Assembly: GCA_965207985.1 (NCBI GenBank)
Contig: CBDBND010000034.1
Span: 682,001-746,000 of the forward strand
Reading direction: 5' to 3'
From: CBDBND01 sp965207985
GTDB taxonomy: Bacteria; Pseudomonadota; Alphaproteobacteria; Rhodospirillales; Rhodospirillaceae
DNA length: 64,000 nt
Made by a program: the position numbers and the translations under genes. The notes under the pieces were generated by a model. The model ran no database searches. It was not told the origin of the DNA and was given only the letters and a program-made list of their open reading frames with translations. Numbering within the stretch: position 1 is the stretch's first letter; every line of letters begins with the position of its first letter. Below, in pieces: positions 1 through 8,800 of the stretch.

Positions 1-1023
1 CTCACCGCCTTTTATCGCTACGACAGCGCCGATACGCAGCGCTCCCATGCAGACCTGCGCGAGGCCTACGTGCTGACCTATGGAGACTGGGGCACGAATT
101 CCTGGGAGCTTCGGCTGGGCGTCGACCGCGTTTTCTGGGGCGTGGCCGAGCTGCACAACCTCGTTGATATCGTCAACCAATTGGACATCGTCGAGCACCC
201 GCGCGACCGCCCCAAATTGGGTCAGCCCATGGCGCACCTGACGCTTTCCGGCGACTGGGGAATCGCCGAATCTTTCCTGCTTCCGTATCACCGCAAGCGC
301 ACGTTTCCGGGGCGTGCCGGGCGCAATCGCTCGGAATACCCGATCGACGATGACGCCTTGTACGAGAGTGGTGCCAAAGAGCGCCATCTCGATGTTGCGT
401 TTCGCTACAGCAATGCCGTGGGCCTGCTCGATTTCGGCTTGACGGCCTTTGTCGGCACGAGCCGTGAACCCTCGTTTCTTCTTCGCCCCCGGTCACAGCC
501 GTCCGCAGAAACGAGCACGCGCCTGATCCCGTACTACGCGAAAATCCGGCAGTTCGGGCTGGACGCGCAGCTCACGACCGAGCCCTGGCTTTACAAGCTG
601 GAAGCCATTCACCGAACCGGAGCGCGCAATCTGCTGGGCGTGGAGGAGGATTACAGCGCCTTCATCTTCGGCATGGAACGCACGTTCTACGCGGTGTTCG
701 AGTCCCGCGAGGACCTGACCGTCCTCGCCGAATGGCACTACGACGGCCGCAAACGCCGCGCCACGAGCGCCTGGGCGAACGACATGTTTGTCGCGGGCGC
801 GCTCTCGTTCAACGATGTTGACGGCACCGAGCTGGTGGCGGGCGTTCTGGCCGACCTCCGCCACGACACGCTTTCGTTGAACTTGGAATTCAAACGGCGC
901 CTCACGAACAGCTGGACGATGCGCCTGGAAGGGATCGCGTACCTGAGCGCGGACCCGCAGGACTTGACCTACGGTGGGCGGCGCGACAGTTACCTGGGCA
1001 TTGATTTCACCTACAGCTTCTGA
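1..1023 (+). CDS. Outer-membrane beta-barrel protein, 5' end outside window
   Basis: The reading frame is open from base 1, so the N-terminus and any signal peptide lie outside the window. The visible 340 residues alternate polar and aromatic or hydrophobic residues in short strands, with tyrosine and tryptophan girdles, and end in Tyr-Ser-Phe, the terminal aromatic typical of proteins inserted by the BAM machinery. I do not recognise a named family; it resembles porin- or export-type barrels. It sits about 100 bp upstream of the halogenase-like gene on the same strand, so it may serve the peptide locus, for example in product export or metal uptake, but that is only inferred from position. 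Barrel assignment is moderately sure, function unknown. Confidence 0.6.
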   Translation, partial: LTAFYRYDSADTQRSHADLREAYVLTYGDWGTNSWELRLGVDRVFWGVAELHNLVDIVNQLDIVEHPRDRPKLGQPMAHLTLSGDWGIAESFLLPYHRKRTFPGRAGRNRSEYPIDDDALYESGAKERHLDVAFRYSNAVGLLDFGLTAFVGTSREPSFLLRPRSQPSAETSTRLIPYYAKIRQFGLDAQLTTEPWLYKLEAIHRTGARNLLGVEEDYSAFIFGMERTFYAVFESREDLTVLAEWHYDGRKRRATSAWANDMFVAGALSFNDVDGTELVAGVLADLRHDTLSLNLEFKRRLTNSWTMRLEGIAYLSADPQDLTYGGRRDSYLGIDFTYSF

Positions 1024-1121
1024 AGGGGAGAGACCGTGATCATGGCAGCTGGTCGTTTACAAGGCGCATCTGCGTATCCCACGAGGAGCCAGCCGGCCGG
1101 CAGCCCTGAAAGCAACGCGCG

Positions 1122-2337
1122 ATGATACAGCCGGGCATTGAATCCTTACGGAAGATCGCGGTCATCGGGCGGGGCACCGCAGGGTCGCTGGCGGCTGCCA
1201 GCGTGACGAGTCTTCTTCCCGATGGCGACCACGAGCTCCACCACATTTACGACTCGCGCATCCCGGTCATCGGCGTCGGCGAAGGCAGCTGGCCGAGCCT
1301 CGTTCAAGAGTTGCAAAAGCTGACACAGCTACCCCACGAAACCGTCCAGCAGCGCCTGAAGGGTACGCGCAAGTACGGCGTTGCATTCGAGGGATGGGGC
1401 TGGCGCAACCGGGACTTCACGCACTACTTCACCCCGCAGCAGGTCTCCTACGCCTACCACCTGTCCGCCGACCTGATGGGAGACCTGCTCCAAGAAAGCA
1501 CGCGCGCGCCACATCGACATCTCCTTCATCCCCACCAATACGGCCATAATCCGCCGTTGCCCGGCGATCATCAAGGAAGAAAAAGATCGCCCGGCTCTGC
1601 AGCATACCTACACCCGCGCGGTCGCCCGTCCGCACGGTTGGATCTTCGTTATTCCGCTGACCGTGCACACGTCCTACGGGTACATTTTCAACCGCGACGT
1701 CTCCAGCCAATCGGACGTCGAATCGGACTTCGACGCGTTCCTGGAAGACGATGGCGTAACCGAATTCGAGCAGCGCGCCGTCATTCCGTTCCCCAATTTC
1801 GTCCACCGTGAAATCTTCGATGGCGCGGTGGCGCGTATCGGAAACGCCGCAGCCTTCATGGAGCCTCTCGAGGCAACAGCGATCGTCTTCGCCCAGTTGC
1901 AGATCGGGATGATTCTCTACATCCGTCTCAACCGTTCGATAGATAACCTCGAGCGCGATGCGCCGGTGGTCAATCGGTTCCTCGTCAACAACATGCTTTG
2001 CTATGGTCTTTTCGTCGGCTGGCACTATTCCTGCGGCTCGACGTACAACAGCGCGTTCTGGTGCCACGCGCACAACCGCACCTGGCCGCAACACCGCAAG
2101 GCAGCAGCGCCCGAGGCAGTGGGTTGCGACGCGCTCGGCAAGTTCGAAGACATGATTGCGCTGCTGAACCGGCCCGTCATCGACAAGGCGGACTGGAACC
2201 GGATGTGCGCGGTCCCTCTCACAAGCTACGCCCAGATGTCTCAGGGCCTCGGCTATTATCTAACCCGCGCCGTGGCCGGCTCAGCGTTATGGGAAAACCG
2301 AAAGGACCACGGACCCGAAAACCGCGCCCTGATGTGA
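1122..2337 (+). pseudogene. Flavin-dependent tryptophan-halogenase-like protein, frameshifted and internally deleted
   Basis: The N-terminal frame (1122 to about 1495) carries a dinucleotide-binding motif VIGRGTAGS and the following segment VGEGSWPSL, which matches the halogenase signature around GEA-x-P. The C-terminal frame (from about 1500, shifted) reads GWIFVIPL, then RDV/S, then NAAAFMEPLEATAI, matching the WxWxIP and FLEPLEST-type regions of tryptophan halogenases. The total coding length is about 405 codons, whereas the family is usually about 500. The segment that should contain the DC[ST]GF motif between the two halves is missing, so there is a deletion as well as a frameshift near 1495. 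The enzyme is therefore probably dead. In an intact relative it would halogenate an indole, which is notable because the nearby precursor peptide ends in Trp. Confidence 0.7.
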
Positions 2338-2549
2338 CGCCTCGCCCTCAACATCGCAAGGCGAGAACCCTCAAAGGACGCCATGCGCGGTACGCGCGGA
2401 TCGCCGTCGTGATCTCCACTAACATGGCCCGCCTCGGCCGGATCCGCCCCTTCGAGGAGACTCGCTTCGTCCGCGTCTCCCATGACGATGCGGTGGCGAT
2501 CCTCGCCCGCCAGGAAGCGCTGATCGCGGACCCGGCCATCATCGCGTGA
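2289..2549 (+). CDS. Small basic hypothetical protein
   Basis: An 86-codon frame starts inside the 3' end of the halogenase remnant and ends exactly at a strong hairpin. The first half is very rich in Arg, Lys and Pro; the second half (RIAVVIS to the end) looks more like a folded segment with balanced composition and ends ADPAIIA. I do not recognise it. Because the surrounding DNA is very GC-rich, open frames arise easily, and only the terminator position and the protein-like C-terminal half speak for it. It could also be the displaced tail of a larger damaged gene. Confidence 0.3.
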   Translation: MGKPKGPRTRKPRPDVTPRPQHRKARTLKGRHARYARIAVVISTNMARLGRIRPFEETRFVRVSHDDAVAILARQEALIADPAIIA

Positions 2550-2568
2550 GGGCCGCCAGAGCGGCCCT
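2549..2568 (+). terminator. GC-rich hairpin after the halogenase region
   Basis: A perfect 8-bp stem, AGGGCCGC and GCGGCCCT, with a 4-base loop lies at the stop codon of the small ORF. No long T run follows, so it may be a weak terminator or an mRNA-end hairpin. It separates the halogenase remnant from the NHLP-toroid gene. Confidence 0.5.
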
Positions 2569-2598
2569 TGACAGAGAGCGTTTTGAGCCCGCCATAAT
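2568..2598 (+). promoter_or_regulatory. Candidate sigma-70-type promoter for the NHLP-toroid gene
   Basis: TTGACA at 2568-2573 matches the -35 consensus and CATAAT at 2593-2598 is one base off the -10 consensus. The 19-bp spacer is longer than ideal. The site lies about 70 bp before the ATG at 2670, directly after the hairpin, which is a sensible place for a new transcription unit. Confidence 0.35.
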
Positions 2599-2669
2599 CA
2601 TCACGCTTGCGGGCATTTGGCTGCCAAAATTTCTCGCTCGACTAAAACTCATGAGAGTGGTGAACATCG

Positions 2670-3971
2670 ATGAAAAAACACATTCGCGCAGAGGAATTCC
2701 TCCTAGAGAAAGCGGCTGAGGATGCCGAGTTTCGTGCGCGTCTTCTCGCCAATCCCAAGGAAACAATCGAAAACGAGTTCGGCGTAACGCTGGACAAGGA
2801 CCACACGATTCACGTGCACGAGGAAACCGAGACCGCGACGCATCTGATGCTTCCACCGCGCGGGAAGCTCAGCGAGGAGGAGCGGGAGGCGGCGAGAACC
2901 GGCGCCGCATCGCTCGCGTTCCTTCGCAAGACGCTCTACGACCCCGCGCCGCCGCTTCGCCCTCCCGCCCCTCGGCGTGCACGGCCCCTGAGGAGCGCTG
3001 CGACCTCCGCCGCACTTGCAAGAGTGGGCAGAGACAGCATACGCCGCGGCCTCGAATTTCTGGAAACCACCATTGACGAAAACGGAGCCTGGCACTGCAT
3101 CCGGTTCAACATGGCCGACCCGGACATACCCCGGCACTTCGAAAGACCCGCCTTCGTTTCCTCTCTCTGTGCGCTTGCTCTGGAACGTTGCGGCGACGCG
3201 CGGGCCAAGGCCATTTGCGCCGCCACAAGGGCGTATCTCGCCGATACCATCGAGTATCCGGGGCTGTGGCGCTACTACCACCATCTGCCACAGGACCTCG
3301 ACAGCACGACACTCTGCTCGCTTGTCATCGGGAGCCATCCCTGGATTCTTTTGGGACGAAACGTGCCGGCGATCCTGGCGAACCGCGACGAGAAAGGGGT
3401 GTTCACGACCTGGATGCTGGCGAAAGACGAACCCGACGTCGTGGCGCCCTTTCGCATCGAAGCCGACCCCGTCGTCAATGCGAACGTCATCGCCTATCTT
3501 GGCGACCGCCCCGATACCAGGGATGCCCAACGGTGGCTGGAAAGCCTGATTGCCGAGGGCAATCTGGAAGGCTCCTCCAAGTGGTATCCCGACACGGTTG
3601 CGATTTGCTATGCGATCGCCCGCACCATGATCCGCGCTGCGCCCGCCCTCGAACGCTCACGCCCGATTCTCGCGGAGCGTATCCTCAACTTGCGCGGCGA
3701 AGACGGAGGATTTGGCAACATCCTCAAGACCGCTCAGGCCGTCTCGGCGCTATGCAATATCGGACACCTTGAAAGCCTCGACGCGAAACGTCTGGTGGAC
3801 GAGTTCGCAAGCACGCAACGAGAGGACGGAAGCTGGCCCGAGCTTCTCGCCTTTGGCGATCAATACCTTAAGTGGGGAGCGGTGGGGCAAATCGGGCATG
3901 GCTCCGAAGCCGTAACCTCTGCGTTTTGTATCGAAGCTCTGGAGCACCTTGTAGAACTATTGGAATCCTGA
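2670..3971 (+). CDS. NHLP-leader domain fused to an alpha/alpha-toroid (terpene-cyclase-like) protein
   Basis: Residues 1 to about 75 look like a nitrile-hydratase-type RiPP leader: EFLLEKAAEDAEFRARLLANP, then EFGVTLDKDHTIHVHEE, then LPP and an acidic EEE run. This is the same pattern as the separate precursor at 10007-10258. A Pro/Arg-rich linker (about 90-115) joins it to a roughly 320-residue helical domain with repeated toroid signatures such as EDGGFG and EDGSWPE, as in squalene-hopene cyclases, prenyltransferases and related folds. Asp209-Leu-Asp211-Ser212 stands where class II cyclases often have DxDD, so the acid motif is only partial. The protein has 433 residues. There is no core-like Cys/Ser tail after the leader domain, so I infer that the leader works as a docking or recruitment module rather than a substrate. 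Fusion visible; enzymatic role unproven. Confidence 0.75.
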   Translation: MKKHIRAEEFLLEKAAEDAEFRARLLANPKETIENEFGVTLDKDHTIHVHEETETATHLMLPPRGKLSEEEREAARTGAASLAFLRKTLYDPAPPLRPPAPRRARPLRSAATSAALARVGRDSIRRGLEFLETTIDENGAWHCIRFNMADPDIPRHFERPAFVSSLCALALERCGDARAKAICAATRAYLADTIEYPGLWRYYHHLPQDLDSTTLCSLVIGSHPWILLGRNVPAILANRDEKGVFTTWMLAKDEPDVVAPFRIEADPVVNANVIAYLGDRPDTRDAQRWLESLIAEGNLEGSSKWYPDTVAICYAIARTMIRAAPALERSRPILAERILNLRGEDGGFGNILKTAQAVSALCNIGHLESLDAKRLVDEFASTQREDGSWPELLAFGDQYLKWGAVGQIGHGSEAVTSAFCIEALEHLVELLES

Positions 3972-4047
3972 AGGATTTACAGACTGCTTTACTCGGTGGT
4001 AACACGCATTTCACTATGGTCTATCAATAATCCATGGAGAAACTGCC

Positions 4048-6441
4048 ATGCTGCAAGATACGTCCGTTGGCGGTGACATGGCCCCAAACAAGGCTGGCGT
4101 CACGCGGCACATTGCGCCGTCATTTCTCAACGCCCTGCCGCATTATCTGCCCCTCGGCATATTCCCATTGATCGTCATTGCCGCGCTCTACGGCGGCTGG
4201 TGGCTGTTGCCAGCCTTCGTCTTCATGGCTGTTTCGGGCCCGCTCGACCGGGCGCTCGGCCTCGACGGGCGCAACATGGACCCGGCGATCACGTCGGAAC
4301 GGAGCCTCTTCTGGTACAATCTGCCGGTCTGGACCTGGGCATTTCTTTGGCCTGGAACCCTGATCTTCGCCATGTGGCAAATCCTCGTCGCGGATCAGTT
4401 CGCGCTCTGGGAAGACGTCCTCCTCGCGATCATTCTGACCATGGAAGCGCAAGCCGTATTCGTGGTCGGCCACGAGCTGGTTCATCGGCGCGCGACCTGG
4501 GAAAGGCGGCTCGGAGAATTCCTGCTCGCCTCCGCCTCCTACCCGCAATACGCCACGGAGCATGTCTACATTCACCATGCCAAGGTCGGCACGCCGCATG
4601 ACGTAGGGTCCGCGCCCAAGGGGGAAAGTTTCTGGAGATATTTCCCCAGGGAAGTCGCAAGCAACCTCACCAACTCATGGAAAGTCGCCGGCGAGCGCCT
4701 GGCGCGGCGTCGGTTGCCCGTGTGGCATTACAGCAATCCGTTCTGGCGCTACGGCATCGCCGTCGCGTGCTGGTACGGGCTGGTTTTCTGGATGAGCGGC
4801 GGCTGGGCGGTGCCGGTCTTCGCCTTCCTCGGTCTCTGCTGCGTCTTTTCCATGAAGATCAGCAACTACTTTCAGCACTACGGGCTGCGCCGCATCCGTC
4901 TGCCCAATGGCCGTTGGGAGAAGGTATTGCCGCGCCACTCCTGGAGCGCCGACTGGAAGTTCAGCAACTGGATGTTCTTCAACATGCAGCGCCATGCGGA
5001 TCATCATGCCGCCGCATCCCGCCACTATCCCCTGCTCCAGTCCCTCGGCGCCGACGAATCGCCGGTCCTGCCGGGAACATATGCCGACATGATGAACATC
5101 GTACTGCGGCCCAAGCGCTGGTTCGCGGAGATGGATCCGCTGGTCGATCAATGGCGCGCGCATTTCTACCCGCAGATCGATGATTGGAGCGCCTACGACA
5201 GCCGCCTTTCCGCCGCGCGGCCCGACGCCTTCGAGGCAATCGTCGAGATCTTTGGCGCGGCCCCGCGGCTCGCGGCGTGGATCGAGCGCAATTCGGAACT
5301 CCTCGATAACCTGCAGGACCGCGAGTTCACCGATCTCGACCTGCCGAAGGGATTCGGGCCGGACCAGGAATTCGAATCGATCGCGCGTCGCGGGCTCGCG
5401 CGCCTCTACTGGACCCACGAAATGGGCGTGCCCGAACTGCAGGAACGGGTCTCCGAGTTGCCGATGGCCGATGCGAGGGAAGCCGCCGAGATCGTGCGGA
5501 ACTGGTCGAACGACAAGGCGTTCCAAATCGGCATGCACGTCGTGCGCGGAAATCTCTCGCCGGTCGAGGCGAAAGTAGCGCTCTCCAACCTTGCCGAAGC
5601 GGCGATTTCCACCGTGCTGTCCGCCGTGGCTGCGGATCGCGTCGACCACGCCGGGCCGCTGCGAGACGGCGGGATCGCCGCCGTGCTTTTGGACGATCTA
5701 GCAAGCCGGGAGGCGTACCCCGGCATCGCCATCGACATGCTGTTCGTCCACGACGGCCCGGATAGCGGCGAGAACGAGCGCCTGTGCCGGCGGTTCGCAA
5801 AGTCCCTCACCGCTCTCTCGCGCGACAGTCTGTTGTTCTCCCCGGTTCCGCCCCGCTCGAAAGGCCTTCCTGCGCTGCCGCTTTCCGAACTGGCCGAGCG
5901 TTGCGGCGATCATTCGCCGGGCGGCGTTCTAGTCCTCACCAGAGCACGCTGTGGGTTCGCGTGCGGCGATTCCGTGATCGGCCGCCGCTTCGGTGAGGCA
6001 CGGGGCGAAGCGCTGGCCGCGTGCGCTGCGGACGAGTCCCTGATCGCCCGGTTGCGCGCGCCGCAGGAACACCCGGCCGTAACGGGCGTCTCCAACTACG
6101 CCCGCATGCGCGGCGGGCTGGGCGATGTCAAGCGGGCCGCGCAAGTCTTGCAGTTGACGAATGCCGCCGCCCTCGACGACCCGGCGCCGAGCGCTGCGGC
6201 GGTGCTCAATGCCGCCGGCGCCGGAGACCTGGCGCAGGCTGCGGCATTGTGGCGCGACTTGCAGGGCATCACGCGCCTCATCGGCGATGAAGAATTTGAC
6301 GCGGCCCAGGCCCGGCCCAGGGTCAGGTCCCTCGTCGCAAGCGCGTGCGGGCACAAGGATTTCGACGCGCTGGCGTCGGCGGTCACCGACACCGCATCCC
6401 GCGCCGCCGCCCGGATCGACACGCTTCTTTCGCGCGACTGA
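4048..6441 (+). CDS. AlkB-type membrane diiron hydroxylase fused to a degenerate GlnE-like domain
   Basis: Residues 1 to about 390 form an integral-membrane alkane-hydroxylase/fatty-acid-desaturase-like domain with several hydrophobic helices. It has the His clusters HELVH (142-146), HVYIHH (172-177), NYFQHYG (273-279) and RHADHH (315-320); the usual Glu of NYxEHYG is Gln. From about residue 410 to 797 the sequence follows glutamine-synthetase adenylyltransferase (GlnE): a helical lead-in, a segment at about 541-570 matching the G-GKLGGRE-SDLDLIFLYD region, and RGGLGDVKRAAQVLQL matching RGG-L-D-EF-QYLQL. The nucleotidyltransferase core is degenerate: the GSDLD segment reads GIAID, so the first catalytic Asp is missing. 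A GGAG Shine-Dalgarno precedes the ATG. Between RiPP genes it could hydroxylate the peptide or a lipid partner; that role is inferred. Confidence 0.8.
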   Translation: MLQDTSVGGDMAPNKAGVTRHIAPSFLNALPHYLPLGIFPLIVIAALYGGWWLLPAFVFMAVSGPLDRALGLDGRNMDPAITSERSLFWYNLPVWTWAFLWPGTLIFAMWQILVADQFALWEDVLLAIILTMEAQAVFVVGHELVHRRATWERRLGEFLLASASYPQYATEHVYIHHAKVGTPHDVGSAPKGESFWRYFPREVASNLTNSWKVAGERLARRRLPVWHYSNPFWRYGIAVACWYGLVFWMSGGWAVPVFAFLGLCCVFSMKISNYFQHYGLRRIRLPNGRWEKVLPRHSWSADWKFSNWMFFNMQRHADHHAAASRHYPLLQSLGADESPVLPGTYADMMNIVLRPKRWFAEMDPLVDQWRAHFYPQIDDWSAYDSRLSAARPDAFEAIVEIFGAAPRLAAWIERNSELLDNLQDREFTDLDLPKGFGPDQEFESIARRGLARLYWTHEMGVPELQERVSELPMADAREAAEIVRNWSNDKAFQIGMHVVRGNLSPVEAKVALSNLAEAAISTVLSAVAADRVDHAGPLRDGGIAAVLLDDLASREAYPGIAIDMLFVHDGPDSGENERLCRRFAKSLTALSRDSLLFSPVPPRSKGLPALPLSELAERCGDHSPGGVLVLTRARCGFACGDSVIGRRFGEARGEALAACAADESLIARLRAPQEHPAVTGVSNYARMRGGLGDVKRAAQVLQLTNAAALDDPAPSAAAVLNAAGAGDLAQAAALWRDLQGITRLIGDEEFDAAQARPRVRSLVASACGHKDFDALASAVTDTASRAAARIDTLLSRD

Positions 6442-6472
6442 ACGCGCTGGCCACCCTTTGCGAAAGACCTGA

Positions 6473-8791
6473 ATGCCAGCGCAGACGAACACGCAGCCCC
6501 CGCGCGGGATACTGACGAGAACGACGCCCGCGGACCGGGGCGCCGTCGCGCGTCCCGCGCTCGCCCCGCACCTGCAGTTCCGCAACATCGGCGAGCGGCA
6601 GACGCTGCTGGTCTCGGAATCGTTCAACACCCTGCTGCACGGCGCGCTCCACCGCGATCTCCTGCCCCTGCTCGACGGCCGGCGCCCGCAGGACGAGATC
6701 GTCGCGGCGCTCGCTGGTACCCACGCCGCGGCGGACGTTTTCGCGGCCATTACCGCGCTCGCCGCCAAGGGCTACGTCGTCTCCGCCGATCACGGCATGG
6801 AGCTGAGCCGGGCGGCCTACTGGTCGTCACTCGGCGCATCGCCGCGCTGGGTCGAGCGACGGCTGGCGGAATCGCGCGTCGCGGTGGAAGGCGACGACGG
6901 CCGCCTGATTCGCCAACTGGAAGAGAGTGGCGCCAGCGTGGGGGTCGGCGACCCGACGCTCACCGTCGTCGTCTGCGACGACTATCTCGTCGCCCGCCTC
7001 GTTGAGGTGAACCGGCGTCAGCTCGCGGCGAAGACGCCGTGGACGCTGGCTCGGCCGCGCGGCATGGAGGCGCTGTTCGGCCCCGTCTTTCGCGCGGACG
7101 GAGAAGGCCCCTGCTGGGATTGCCTGGCGAGCCGCATGCGCGGCCATCGGGAGGTCCACAGCTTCCTGCGCAACGTCGCCGGCGAAGAGGACGCCTTCAA
7201 GCCGTTCGCGGCCGAGCCCGCGGTGCTGGAGGCGCTCTACGGCTTGATCGCGACGGAGATCGTGAAGTGGCTGGTACTGGACGACGCGGCGCCGCTCCAC
7301 AAACACGCGATCGCAATGAACGTCGGCACGTTCGCAAGCGCGCAGCATCCGGTGATGCGCCGACCGCAATGCCTCGCCTGCGGCGACGACGCGTTACATC
7401 GGCCGGACCGCCCGCCGTCGCCGCTCGCTTTGAACGCGAGCCCCAAGACCCATCGCAACAGTGGCGGCGCGCGCATCGTCGGGCCAGAGGTCACGCTCGC
7501 GAAATACCGCCATCTGGTGAGCCCGGTCAGCGGCGTCGTGACCTGGCTGTCGCGCACGACCGATGAGAGCGACTCGTGGCTGCACGTCTACTGGGCCGGC
7601 AGCAATCTCGGCATGAGAAGCCGGAGCCTGAGCTCGCTCAGGCGGAGCCTCCGCAGCAAGAGCGCGGGCAAGGGCAGCACGCGGGAGCAGTCGAAGGTCA
7701 GCGCCCTTTGCGAGGCGGTCGAGCGCTACTCGGGCGCGCGGCACGGCGACGAGATCCACATCCGCAAGCGATTCACGGAGTTCGCAGGCGGCGACGAGGC
7801 CATCCACCCCAACGACGTGCAGCTCTTCAGCGACGCTCAGTTCGACGACGCGATGAGCATCAACGCGAAGGGCCACCCGTACAACATCGTGCCCCCGCGC
7901 TTCGACCCCGACGCCGAGCGCGAGTGGACGCCGGCGTGGTCGCTCACCCGGCAACGGCATTGCTACCTGCCGACGTCGATGCTCTACAGCATGCTGGCCG
8001 AGCAGCGCGGCCCTGCGGACCTGATCGCCGATTCCAACGGCTGCGCCGCGGGCAACACGCTGGAAGAGGCCATCCTCCAGGGCTTCTACGAACTGGTCGA
8101 GCGTGATGCGTTCGCCATCTGGTGGTACAACCGTCTGCGCGTGCCGGCGGTCGATCTCGCCAGCTTCCACGACGCGTACCTCGCGTCGGCCCCGCATCAA
8201 TACGCCCGCTACGAGCGCGCGCTCTGGCTGCTCGACGTCACGTCGGACATCGGCATTCCCGCGTTCGTCGCGCTCTCGCGCCGCACGCACGCGGGGACCG
8301 AGGACATCATCTACGGCGCCGGCGCCCACGCCGACCCGCGGCTGGCAGCACTCCGCGCGCTCTGTGAGCTGAACCAGTGCCTCACCTGGCTGCCGCGCCC
8401 CGGTAATAGCGACGGCCGGCCCATGATCGACGATCCGCTGGCGCTTCGGTGGTGGAAGACCGCGCGCATCGCCGATTGCTCCTGGCTCGCGCCGGCGGAC
8501 GACGCGCCGCTCCGCACGGCGTCGCACTATCCGGCGATTGAGACGGCGGACACGCGCGACGACGTGGAACTGTGCCGCGCTCTCGTCGAAGCCAGGGGCA
8601 TGGAGTTCCTGGTGTTGGACCAGACCCGGCCCGACATCGGCATGCCCGTGGCGCGGGTCATCGTGCCGGGCATGCGCCACTTCTGGGCGCGGTTCGCGCC
8701 GGGGCGCCTCTACGACGTGCCCGTCGGCATGGGCCGCCAACCGCGTCCTCTCCCCGAAGCCGACCTGAACCCCGCACCCGTGATCGCATGA
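6473..8791 (+). CDS. Fused E1-like leader-binding/YcaO azoline cyclodehydratase
   Basis: This 772-residue protein has the fused C-D architecture of TOMM cyclodehydratases. Residues about 30-330 form the E1-like leader-peptide-binding domain with two Cys pairs, Cys214-x-x-Cys217 and Cys300-x-x-Cys303, the usual structural zinc site. Residues about 345-772 form the YcaO domain, with the ATP/Mg-binding signatures SALCEAVERY (Glu414, Glu417) and LEEAILQGFYELVERDA (Glu531 onward) followed by Trp-Trp. The C-terminus is proline-rich (RPLP and NPAPVIA), reminiscent of the PxPxP tail important in azoline-forming YcaO enzymes. The family uses ATP to cyclise Cys, Ser or Thr with the preceding amide into thiazolines or oxazolines. 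Its likely substrate is the Cys-Cys-Cys precursor at 10007-10258. No SagB-type dehydrogenase is visible nearby, so the product may stay at azoline level. Confidence 0.88.
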   Translation: MPAQTNTQPPRGILTRTTPADRGAVARPALAPHLQFRNIGERQTLLVSESFNTLLHGALHRDLLPLLDGRRPQDEIVAALAGTHAAADVFAAITALAAKGYVVSADHGMELSRAAYWSSLGASPRWVERRLAESRVAVEGDDGRLIRQLEESGASVGVGDPTLTVVVCDDYLVARLVEVNRRQLAAKTPWTLARPRGMEALFGPVFRADGEGPCWDCLASRMRGHREVHSFLRNVAGEEDAFKPFAAEPAVLEALYGLIATEIVKWLVLDDAAPLHKHAIAMNVGTFASAQHPVMRRPQCLACGDDALHRPDRPPSPLALNASPKTHRNSGGARIVGPEVTLAKYRHLVSPVSGVVTWLSRTTDESDSWLHVYWAGSNLGMRSRSLSSLRRSLRSKSAGKGSTREQSKVSALCEAVERYSGARHGDEIHIRKRFTEFAGGDEAIHPNDVQLFSDAQFDDAMSINAKGHPYNIVPPRFDPDAEREWTPAWSLTRQRHCYLPTSMLYSMLAEQRGPADLIADSNGCAAGNTLEEAILQGFYELVERDAFAIWWYNRLRVPAVDLASFHDAYLASAPHQYARYERALWLLDVTSDIGIPAFVALSRRTHAGTEDIIYGAGAHADPRLAALRALCELNQCLTWLPRPGNSDGRPMIDDPLALRWWKTARIADCSWLAPADDAPLRTASHYPAIETADTRDDVELCRALVEARGMEFLVLDQTRPDIGMPVARVIVPGMRHFWARFAPGRLYDVPVGMGRQPRPLPEADLNPAPVIA

Positions 8792-8800
8792 GGACACACG

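Noticed and set aside
2670..2900. The NHLP domain of the toroid fusion as a second precursor
   Set aside because: It continues without a Gly-Gly or Ala-Gly and Cys/Ser-rich core into a long enzyme domain, so a substrate role is unlikely.
4675..5649. A 324-codon minus-strand frame over the AlkB-GlnE gene
   Set aside because: Shadow of a high-GC coding region; no recognisable domain and no ribosome site.
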